64,000 nt of DNA from CAVPDG01 sp963702535 (GTDB lineage Bacteria; Chloroflexota; Anaerolineae; Anaerolineales; UBA4823): positions 1 through 64,000 of the forward strand of contig CAVPDG010000011.1 in the NCBI GenBank assembly GCA_963702535.1. The letters run 5' to 3'. The number at the start of each line of letters is the position of its first letter. Positions within the stretch are counted from its first letter, which is position 1. Positions 47,075 to 55,055 of this stretch are shown here, in pieces. Made by a program: the position numbers and the translations under genes. The notes under the pieces are model-generated. The model had not been told where the DNA came from, did not search any database, and saw only the letters and a list, made by a program, of their open reading frames with translations.

Positions 47075-47103
47075 ATAGTAATGCAGATGACGTGGAAAGT
47101 CAA
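47075..47103 (-). promoter_or_regulatory. Candidate sigma-70 promoter of the phasin-like gene
   Basis: On the minus strand TTGACT (47103-47098) and TACTAT (47080-47075) are separated by 17 bp, close to the -35/-10 consensus. They lie about 60 bp upstream of the ATG at 47015. Confidence 0.5.
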
Positions 47104-47235
47104 TAGCTGGTTGATGCTTTTTACAAAGTTCAATTATTGCGGTTGAATGGCTTGCTTGACGGTCATCCGTTTCTCCACTATACTGCGGACGAGCAAATAT
47201 CCCGGGCGCCTGACGCCTGGTGAGAAGGTTTGAGT

Positions 47236-47878
47236 ATGAAAGCCCTGGTCGTCAGTGATGTAGTTGCCCCCCTGATCTACAGCCCGCAAATCCGTCAGCG
47301 CTTCTCGCATGTCGGGCTGGTCATCAGCTGCGGCGATTTGCCATATTACTACCAGGAGTACATCGTCAGCCTGCTGGATGTGCCATTGTATTATGTGCGC
47401 GGCAACCACGATAAAGTCATCGAGTACGGGAGCGGGACGAACCGCAGCTGCGCCAGGCGGCGGGATTGACCTGCACCGCAAGGTTGTCAACGATCGCGGG
47501 CTGTTGATAGCCGGCGTAGAAGGGTGCCTGCGCTACCGGGATGGACCCTTCCAATACAGCCAGCAGCAAATGTGGCGGCATGTCCTGGCTTTAATGCCGA
47601 AACTGATGCGGAACAAACTTGCGTATGGAAGATACCTGGACATTTTTGTTACCCATGCGCCGCCGCTGGGGATCCATGACCAGGAAGACCTCACGCATCG
47701 CGGGATCGAAGCATTCCGCTGGTTTATCCAGGCATTTAAACCTGCCATTCACTTGCATGGTCATATCCACGTCATCATGCCCAACACCATCACTGTCACC
47801 CGGGTGGGCTTGACGCATGTGATCAACGGGTACGGTTTTCGCGAAATTGACCTGGATGAGATGGTAAAAAGGAAATAA
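47236..47878 (+). CDS. Calcineurin-like metallophosphoesterase, one frame break
   Basis: ATG 47236 has AGAAGG upstream. The first frame gives ALVVSDVVAP (metal motif with Asp), LVISCGDLPYYYQEYI and LYYVRGNHDKVIEYG (GNHD). A frame change near 47445 joins to GGIDLHRKVVNDRGLLIAGV, DIFVTHAPPLGIHDQEDLTH and IHLHGHIHVIM (GHxH), the remaining metal ligands. All five metallophosphoesterase blocks are present in order, about 213 residues. It ends 5 bp before the ParB/DUF4032-like gene, so the two are likely one operon. The substrate is unknown. Confidence 0.85.
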
Positions 47879-47883
47879 GCGAA

Positions 47884-49197
47884 GTGGAAAACAGGTTGCA
47901 GGCTGCAAACGATTTCGATCGTGCGCTGACCAAAAGTTTCTGGCGCAAAATCCGAAACTGGATCACCCGGAAAAACAACGAACTCCTACCGTTTGACGAG
48001 GTGCGGGATAAACTGCCCATCCGGGGACAGCATTACATCGGTCTTGAGCAAGTACCGGTGGAAAAGATCGTCGGCAGCCTGGGGCGTTACCGGGATTTTG
48101 ACCGGGCCTTTCTGCCCAAACAGAAAAAGACCCGCGAACGATGGATCAGCGTGGATATGGCGCACTACGGGATGGTGAATTTGCCGCCCGTGGAGCTTTT
48201 CAAGATCGGCGATGTCTATTTTGTGAAGGATGGAAACCACCGGGTCTCGGTAGCCCGTGATCGCGGGCAGCTTTTCATCGACGCATTTGTAACCGAGATC
48301 GATGTGCCCGTGACGCTATCGCCCGATATGACCGCGGACGACCTGGTGGCAAAGGGGGAATACGCCGAATTCCTGATGAAGACAAGGCTGGATGAGCTGC
48401 GTCCCGGGGCGAACCTGGAAAGCCGCATCCCCGGGCAGTGTGAGCGACTGCTCGATCATATCGATGTGCATCGTTGGTACCTGGGTGAGAACAGCAAAAG
48501 GGAGATCCCTTATCCCGAAGCCGTAGCCTCCTGGTACGACCATGTTTACATCCCTGTTGTAGAGGTGTTCAGGCAACAAGGGCAGACCCAGTCTTTCCCA
48601 AAATATTCAGAAAGCGACCTGTACCTGTGGGTGATGGAGTACCAGGCTTACCTGCGCGAGGCTTACCGGGAAGAGGTGAGCGGTGATGAGCTGCCTGCCG
48701 AGGAGCTAGACGAACTTGCACATGAGGAAGCCGGATTGAAATTTGCGGAGGAAAATCCGCACCTGCCGGTGAAGAAACTGATCCAGGCTTTTGAAAAAGC
48801 CACGTGGCTGGATGAGATGATCCTGCAGCAGGAGCGGGCTGCCTTCTTCAAGCGCACGAACCTGGCGCGGCTGCGCCCTCAAGCGCAAATCACATCCAGC
48901 GTGCCGGGGCAGTTTTCCCGGCTCCTGGAGCAGATCAACGTGCACCGCTGGTACCTGGGCGTGCAACGCAAGCGGGAAATCCCTTACGAAGAAGCGGTCG
49001 TCTCCTGGTACGACAATGTGTACCTGCCCCTGGTGAAGATCATTCAAAAACAGGGGGTATTGAACGAATTTCCAGGACGAACCGAGGCAGACCTTTTTAT
49101 GTGGATCATCACGCGCCAGTGGTACCTGCGCCAGGTATCCGGGCAAAAGAAAGCAAGCCTGATCAGGTGTAAAGGAGCGCAACTCCGATATCTGTGA
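47884..49197 (+). CDS. ParB-like protein with duplicated DUF4032-type domain
   Basis: Intact protein of 437 residues from GTG 47884. Residues about 55-140 resemble a ParB/Srx N-terminal domain: IGLEQVPVEKIVGSLGRYRD, VDMAHYGMVNLPPVELFKIG, YFVKDGNHRVSVARDRG. Two related units of about 100 residues follow. Unit 1 (about 161-260) has LDELRPGANLESRIPGQCER, VHRWYLGENSKREIPYPEAV and ASWYDHVYIPVV. Unit 2 (about 321-420) has LARLRPQAQITSSVPGQFSR, VHRWYLGVQRKREIPYEEAV and VSWYDNVYLPLV. The linker is acidic. ParB/Srx folds include CTP-binding proteins and kinases; the role here is unknown. Confidence 0.78.
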   Translation: MENRLQAANDFDRALTKSFWRKIRNWITRKNNELLPFDEVRDKLPIRGQHYIGLEQVPVEKIVGSLGRYRDFDRAFLPKQKKTRERWISVDMAHYGMVNLPPVELFKIGDVYFVKDGNHRVSVARDRGQLFIDAFVTEIDVPVTLSPDMTADDLVAKGEYAEFLMKTRLDELRPGANLESRIPGQCERLLDHIDVHRWYLGENSKREIPYPEAVASWYDHVYIPVVEVFRQQGQTQSFPKYSESDLYLWVMEYQAYLREAYREEVSGDELPAEELDELAHEEAGLKFAEENPHLPVKKLIQAFEKATWLDEMILQQERAAFFKRTNLARLRPQAQITSSVPGQFSRLLEQINVHRWYLGVQRKREIPYEEAVVSWYDNVYLPLVKIIQKQGVLNEFPGRTEADLFMWIITRQWYLRQVSGQKKASLIRCKGAQLRYL

Positions 49198-49384
49198 TCT
49201 GGAAGCTGCCCTGTCTTTCTACAACCAATCCTGCAGTGACGAGCTCCTGCAAACAAGGCTTAACCTGATGCGCAGGTAGATGGGTGTTACGGGAGATATC
49301 CTCCAGGGAGCCTGGTTGTACCAGGCTTGATAATACCGTCTTACCTGGAGCGGACAGTGAACCATCCGGATTAATACAAGCCAT
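49163..49384 (-). CDS. Small winged-helix DNA-binding protein
   Basis: Protein of 73 residues with GAAAGGAGC upstream of the ATG at 49384. VLSSLVQPGSLEDISRNTHL then PAHQVKPCLQELVTAGLVVE forms a helix-turn-helix with a recognition helix, and RQGSFQITDIGVALL is the wing, as in MarR/ArsR-like or DprA C-terminal winged helices. It overlaps the 3' end of the convergent ParB-like gene by 35 bp. A palindrome covers its probable -10 (49416-49436), so autoregulation is plausible. Confidence 0.72.
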   Translation of the reverse strand: MACINPDGSLSAPGKTVLSSLVQPGSLEDISRNTHLPAHQVKPCLQELVTAGLVVERQGSFQITDIGVALLYT

Positions 49385-49415
49385 AAGAAGCTCCTTTCAT
49401 CAGGTCTGGGGCAAT

Positions 49416-49436
49416 ATCAGGAGTATATCACCTGAT
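49416..49436 (-). promoter_or_regulatory. Extended -10 embedded in a palindrome (candidate autoregulatory operator)
   Basis: The palindrome ATCAGG-N9-CCTGAT has 6-bp perfect arms. On the minus strand the spacer contains TGATATACT, an extended -10 (TATACT at 49427-49422), 38 bp upstream of the winged-helix start. A partial third copy of the arm (ATCAGG at 49399-49404) lies between the -10 and the ribosome-binding site. Confidence 0.5.
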
Positions 49437-49579
49437 CGGAAGCCCTGACGTATTGTGGAGTGGGGGATGGAGCTTATCACGGGAAAGAATTTACCGAGGA
49501 TGGGCGCAAGATTGAGGTAGAATGATAATGCTGTCGGTTTGTGATGGCCGGAGGACATGGTCTGGGTTAGGAGGTAGCG

Positions 49580-50369
49580 ATGATCCGAGGACGGGTCTTT
49601 TGGGGATTGTTCGTACTGCTGATTGGCGTGTTACTGCTCCTGGATAACCTGGGGTATCTGCCCAGCGTCAATATCTGGGGGTTGATCTGGCCGCTGTTCT
49701 TGATTGCCGCCGGGGGCTGGATCCTTTGGAACACCTACACCAGGGGCAAGAGGCAGGTGGAGCATCTCACCATCCCGCTGGAAGGAGCGCAGCGCGCCAG
49801 CATCCGCTTCCAGCATGGGGCGGGGCGGATCGAGATCAGAGCCGGGACGGAGGCGGAGTAACCTGCTCGAAGGCGATTTTGGTGGGGGGTTGGATGTAAG
49901 CAAGTCACGCCGGGATGAGGAATTAGATATCAGGCTGAAAGTACCGGGGAACCTGTTTCCGCTCGATTGGTCGCCAGGCGAGTCTCTGGATTGGACGGCG
50001 AGCCTGAACCCGAATATCTCGCTATCTCTCTGGCTTGAGACCGGAGCGAGCGATTCGCACCTGGATTTGCAGGACTTACGGATCACCGACCTGTCTTTGA
50101 AATCCGGCGCCAGCTCAACGATGCTGACATTGCCGGCGAACGCCGGCTTTACCAAGGTCGATATCCGCTCAGGGGCGGCTTCGGTCAAGATCAGCGTGCC
50201 CCAGGATGTGGCGGCGCTCGTGCGCACCACGGGAGGGTTATCCAATATCAGCGTCAGCGAACGCTTTCCGCGGAGCGGGAGCGTGTACCAGTCACCCGGC
50301 TATGAAAACGCAGCCAACAAAGCGGAGATCTATGTCGAGATGGGGGTTGGCGCGGTGAGTATCAGCTAG
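49580..50369 (+). CDS. LiaF-like membrane protein, one frame break
   Basis: ATG 49580 is preceded by TAGGAGG. The N-terminus has a LiaI/LiaF-type double hydrophobic hairpin (GLFVLLIGVLLLLDNLGYLP, IWPLFLIAAGGWILW). Beta-rich repeats follow (GAQRASIRFQHGAGRIEIRA, LEGDFGGGLDVS, LKSGASSTMLTLPANAGFTK), typical of the C-terminal toast-rack/DUF2154 beta domain. The frame changes near 49857, where the first frame meets TAA. In Firmicutes this family inhibits or senses envelope stress; a similar membrane role is inferred. It is followed by pncB after 18 bp. Confidence 0.75.
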
Positions 50370-50387
50370 GGCAAGGGAGTTTTGGCA

Positions 50388-51938
50388 TTGAATAGGAAAG
50401 AACGAGAGCTGGCAGAGGGTATCTTGTTTACAGACCAATACCAGCTAACTATGGCGCAACTCTATTACCGCTACGGGTTACATGAGCGGTCTGTGCAGTT
50501 CGATCACTATTTTCGCGAGTACCCCAATTACGGCTCGCACAAAGCCGGGTATTGCATCAATGCAGGGTTAGCCTGGCTGGTGGATTGGATGAAGGACGTT
50601 CGCTTCCGGGACGAGGAGATCGATTATCTCAGAAGCCAGAAGAGCCGGACAGGAAAGCAACTGTTCGCGGATGATTTTCTAAGCTGGCTGGGGGCGAACG
50701 GCGATTTCAGCGGGATCAACCTGTCGGCTATACCGGAGGGGAGGGTCGTACACCCGAATATCCCGCTCACCGTCGTACAGGGTCCACTGGCGATGGCGCA
50801 AATTCTGGAGACATCGCTATTAAACCATCTGAATTACCAGACGCTTATCGCGACCAAGGCGGCGCGCATCCGGGATATTGGACGGGGACAATTGATGCTG
50901 GAATTTGGGCTGCGGCGGGGTCACGAACGGGGGGCAACCGCCGGCGCACGGGCTGCTTTGATCGGGGGTGCGGATTATACATCAAATGTAGGGGTATCTG
51001 CCATCCTGGGGTACCCACCCAAGGGCACGCACGCACACAGCATGGTGCAGCTGTTTATCGCCCTTGGAATGAGCGAGCTGGACGCCTTCCGGGCGTATGC
51101 AGATGTCTATCCGGATGATACGTTGTTGCTGGTGGATACGATCAATTCCCTGGAAAGCGGCATCCCGAATGCGATCAAGGTTTTCGAAGAACTGCGCCGG
51201 AAGGGGCACACGCCGCAAGGCATCCGGTTAGACTCGGGCGACCTGGCGTATTTGAGCCTACAGGCGGCACGCATGCTCAACGATGCAGGATTTCCGGATG
51301 TTTCTATCGTGCTTTCGAACAACCTGGATGAGCTGGTCATCTGGCAAATCATCACGCAAATCAACGAGGAAGCGCCGCGTTACGGAATAGACCCAAACCA
51401 GTTGATGAAGCGGCTGGTGTACGGCGTGGGGACGCGCCTGATCACCTCCTGGGGGGAGCCCGCCCTGGGCGGTGTATATAAATTGGTGGCTGTTTGCCAG
51501 GCTGGAAAGTGGACGCCCGCCATCAAGATCTCCGAATCGCCAGCCAAGACGCCCAATCCTGGGTTCAAGCACGTCTGGCGCATCTATGATAAGCGGGGAA
51601 AGTCAAGCGCAGACCTGTTGAGCCTGGAGCACGAAGACCCTCGAAATATGGAGCGCATCCAGATGCGCCATCCGACCGACCACACAAAGTACCGTACGAT
51701 CGAGCAGCGAGATGTATCCGAAGTTGAACCATTGCTGGTAGAGGTGATTAAAGAGGGAAAGGTCCTGGTTGAGACGCCCGATATCGAGGAGATGCGCAGG
51801 ATACGGATGCGAGATATCGAGCGGCTGGACAGCGGCGTGCGCCGGATCATGAACCCCCATGTGTACCATGTGTCGCTGACACAGCGGCTATGGGATTTGA
51901 AGCAGCAACTGATCGACGCTGCTACGGTCGGTTTATAG
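50388..51938 (+). CDS. pncB: Nicotinate phosphoribosyltransferase
   Basis: Forms nicotinate mononucleotide from nicotinate and PRPP in the NAD salvage (Preiss-Handler) pathway. It has 516 residues from TTG 50388 (AAGGGAG 8 nt upstream) or 518 from TTG 50382. LFTDQYQLTMAQLYYRYGL is the N-terminal signature and FDHYFREYPNYGSHKAGYCI the nicotinate pocket. FGLRRGHERGATAGARAALI contains the catalytic His, and GIRLDSGDLAYLS binds PRPP. YGVGTRLITSW and GGVYKLVAV complete the type II PRTase barrel. The C-terminus resembles the larger bacterial/eukaryotic form. It is intact. Confidence 0.95.
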   Translation: MNRKERELAEGILFTDQYQLTMAQLYYRYGLHERSVQFDHYFREYPNYGSHKAGYCINAGLAWLVDWMKDVRFRDEEIDYLRSQKSRTGKQLFADDFLSWLGANGDFSGINLSAIPEGRVVHPNIPLTVVQGPLAMAQILETSLLNHLNYQTLIATKAARIRDIGRGQLMLEFGLRRGHERGATAGARAALIGGADYTSNVGVSAILGYPPKGTHAHSMVQLFIALGMSELDAFRAYADVYPDDTLLLVDTINSLESGIPNAIKVFEELRRKGHTPQGIRLDSGDLAYLSLQAARMLNDAGFPDVSIVLSNNLDELVIWQIITQINEEAPRYGIDPNQLMKRLVYGVGTRLITSWGEPALGGVYKLVAVCQAGKWTPAIKISESPAKTPNPGFKHVWRIYDKRGKSSADLLSLEHEDPRNMERIQMRHPTDHTKYRTIEQRDVSEVEPLLVEVIKEGKVLVETPDIEEMRRIRMRDIERLDSGVRRIMNPHVYHVSLTQRLWDLKQQLIDAATVGL

Positions 51939-51977
51939 GGCTGAAGCGCCGGATTGTAAGAGGAGAGGAGCGTGAAC

Positions 51978-52619
51978 ATGATGAAATTATTGAGGTCTCC
52001 GCTGTTGTGGGGCTGCCTCCTGATCCTGGCGGGCGTCTTGTTCCTGATCCAGGAGATCTTCAAGATCCAGCTCGGCTCAATCTTCTGGGGGGTGATGCTC
52101 TGCCTGGCAGGCTTGTTTTTCATCCTGATCTATATTGGAAACCGCCTGAACTGGTGGGCGCTGATCCCTGGCGTCACCCTGGTTGGGGTAGGATTGGCAA
52201 CGATCCTGGATGTCGTGCTTCCCGGCATCGGCGGTGTCTTGGGAGGCATGCTCGTGTTGGGGGGGATCGGAGCGGCGTTTATCGGCGTCTACATCTCCGA
52301 CCGGCGGCAATGGTGGGCGATCATCCCTGCGGGGGTCATGCTGACGCTGGCGGTGATATCAGCGCTGGACAATCTTCTGAGCGAAATGGGTACAGGCGGA
52401 CTATTATTTTTCGGAATGGGGATCACATTTGCCGTCCTGGCACTTTTGCCTGGAGAGCAAGGCAAGATGCGCTGGGCTTGGATCCCGGCTATCGTCCTGG
52501 TGATCATGGGATTGCTGATTACAGCTGCGGCGGAGCAAATGCTGGTTTATCTTGGACCGGCGGCGCTCATCCTGGGCGGCTTTTTCATTATCCTGCGAAC
52601 CATTACGGCGCGCCGCTAA
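51978..52619 (+). CDS. Multispanning membrane protein of unknown function
   Basis: Protein of 213 residues with GGAGAGGAG before ATG 51978; GTG 51972 is an alternative. About seven hydrophobic segments appear in pairs (LLWGCLLILAGVLFLIQEIF, IFWGVMLCLAGLFFILIYIG, WWALIPGVTLVGVGLATILD, WWAIIPAGVMLTLAVISALD). The repeated WW-A-IPG/A-V unit suggests an internal duplication of a LiaI/LiaF-like helical hairpin. This fits the LiaF-like gene two positions upstream. No catalytic motif is seen. Confidence 0.7.
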   Translation: MMKLLRSPLLWGCLLILAGVLFLIQEIFKIQLGSIFWGVMLCLAGLFFILIYIGNRLNWWALIPGVTLVGVGLATILDVVLPGIGGVLGGMLVLGGIGAAFIGVYISDRRQWWAIIPAGVMLTLAVISALDNLLSEMGTGGLLFFGMGITFAVLALLPGEQGKMRWAWIPAIVLVIMGLLITAAAEQMLVYLGPAALILGGFFIILRTITARR

Positions 52620-52658
52620 AAACGCGAGAAACGGGATCACAGGCGCCTTCCCGTGATG

Positions 52659-55055
52659 TCAAGGGAGGTTGAGAGTGATCTGATCCCCGACCTGCTTGAG
52701 CTGGACAGGGATGAGGATCGTCCCGCCTGCGGCGATTTGCCCCTGGCGAGGGAAATGGGCGCTGACCATGCCTTGATCGACGAGCTGGATGCCTAGCTGG
52801 TAGCTGGCAGCGACCGGGCTGGATAATTCGATAAAGTACCATGCGGAGGTCGCCAGAGGCTGGTCGATGCTGATGACCTTGCCGATCCCGGTGGTGAGAT
52901 AGCTGCTGCCCGGGATGCCCAGGCGATCTGCGGAGATCGAGCGACCACTGGCATCGGAGACGCGCAGCTTTACGCTGGGGGAGTCCAGGGCAACGATCAG
53001 GATGGGTATTGTATTGTCCGGTGGCTTGCTCTGGCTGGTGCGAATGCCTGTCCAGCGGGCATGCCCTGGGGTATGGGATGCCTGGTACGGCTTCCACTCG
53101 ATCTCGGCGGCGAGCCCAGAGGGATTATCCGCGGTGGCGCCTGTGGCATCGACCAGGCGGTGCGGCTTGCCCTGGCGATTGATTGCGGAGACCAGGGCAA
53201 CATGGTCGACGACGCCATCGTTTTCCCAATCGAAGAAGACAACATCGCCCGGCAGATAGGGCTCATTGGGGGACAGCACCTGATTTGTATAAGAATAATA
53301 GCGCCACATGTCCTGCGCGCTGCGGGCATCGCGCCAGCGGTAATAATGGCGGGGGTTGGAAAGAAAATCGCGATCGAGGGCGAGCTGAATATCGAAGTCT
53401 ACGCCCGCAACGTAAGCATCGATAATGACATCGGTACAGTCGCCGCTATAGAAGCCGTGGAAAGGACCGCCACATTCCTGGAGCGGAGAGGGGCAGCCGC
53501 GGTTGAGCGAGTAGGGCATGCCGATATTCTTACGCGCTTCGGCGACAATTGCCTGGGGGTCTGCAGTAAACGAAAGCCCGAATACCCCCGCCCCGCTGGT
53601 TGTGAACGTGCGATTCGAGGGAGAGAATACCACACCTTCGCGGATGGGGCTGATGGTGTAGCTGCCAGGGGAAGCCTTCTCAAAGCGGAAATTGCCATCG
53701 GCATCTGTACGGGTGGTGCGCCCGGCGTTATCCGTGACCTCGACGCCGGATATTGGGGCGCCAAGCTCATTCTGGATCCAACCGGAGATGAGCATCCTGC
53801 GGCTGGCGGATGATCCCAGGTTCAGGGAGTAGAGATCAGCGGCAGCGCCGGTTTGTGCCTGGAATGCAAGCACTTGCCCATCTGCAGAGACAGCAAGCTG
53901 CTGCGAAACCGTTGGGCTACCCGCTCCTGCGGCAAAGCGGATGAGCTGGCGATGCTTTGCCGATTCTAGATCGTAGCGGATGATGCGATCTCCCGTTGTG
54001 TAGAGCAGAGAGCGACCGTCAGCCGGCAGGGCAAGCGTGATCCGGGCGGCTGGCGGGAGCGAGCACTGGGCTCCAGGCTGGCAACCTTCACCAGCTCGTC
54101 CGCCTGGCGATGGTAGAGGAAGATGGCTGCCGAAGGGCTGCTGTTCACAAGCAGGGCGAGGCGGGAGCCATCTGCTGAGATGGCGAGCTGGCTAACCAAC
54201 TGTTGCCAACGGGGATCCTGAATATCTAAATCCAGCGGACGGGTGGAGCCATCCAGGCGATCGTACAAGGAAAGGCTGAAGCTACGTCCCACGGCGCTGA
54301 GCAGGACGGTGTAGCGCCCATCTGCGGAGATGGCGGCTAAAGAGGCGTCGCTGGAGGGGCTCGAAATCGCATGCAACAGACCGTCGCGGGTATCGTACAG
54401 GAAAACCCGGCGCACAGACCTGGAGGAGTCGCTGGCGAGATTGGTGGCGGTAGAAATGAAGAGAACGAACCTGCCATCCGCCGAAAGCTGAGCCTGATCG
54501 CTCCAGCCGTTGGCGGGAGAGCCATCGGGAGGGCGAGATACGCGCAGGGTTGCGCCGGAATCCAGGTTACGCAGGTAGATATCCGGCAGCCCGTTGGTAT
54601 CGGCTGCATCCAGGTTGGTGGCGAGGGAAGTGAAGGCGACGAGACGCCCATTTGCAGCCATCGCCGGGCTGTAGGAGGCGGCGTTCGCCTGGGCGCCCTG
54701 AGAAGAGAGGCTGAGCAATTCCACCGTCCGGTCATTTGAGTTGTAGCGGAACACGTCTGAGGCGGCATTCAGGTCGCCGGGGAGCAAATTCTCAGCCTGA
54801 GAGGCAAAGGCTATGGCGCTGCCATCCGCTGAGAGGGATGGCCAGCCGGATGCACCATTGGCAACGCTGCCATCTGCAGCGCGGGAAATCTTGAGCGGGC
54901 TGTGCTGCTGAGCGGGGACGGCGGCGAGGGTTGCGCCGGGCAATAGCAAGCCGCAAGATGAAGAGGAAGGTAACAAGCCAGGAGCGGATGCACGGGGTTT
55001 TGCGATGCCTTCCCCGACGCTGAGCGGCAAGCCTGCCGGTTAAAGGTTGAGCCAT
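52659..55055 (-). CDS. Secreted beta-propeller protein with Ig-like and DUF1287/NlpC-like domains, two frame breaks
   Basis: Probable ATG at 55055: basic start then a hydrophobic signal (SWLVTFLFILRLAIA). A frame change near 54920 leads to WD40/TolB-like repeats (WPSLSADGSAIAFASQAENL, SPAMAANGRLVAFTSLATNL, DQAQLSADGRFVLFISTATN, LAAISADGRYTVLLS). A change near 54050 continues into another repeat (LAVSADGQVLAFQAQTG). Then comes a CarboxypepD_reg/Cna-B-like unit (GAPISGVEVTDNAGRTTRTD). The next domain has DCTDVIIDAYVAGVDFDIQL, LPGDVVFFDWENDGVVDHVA and a later His, a Cys-His arrangement as in DUF1287 or NlpC/P60 proteins. A C-terminal beta domain closes it. The start overlaps the dinG stop. It is likely exported and may act on peptidoglycan or host/neighbour material. 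Confidence 0.72.
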
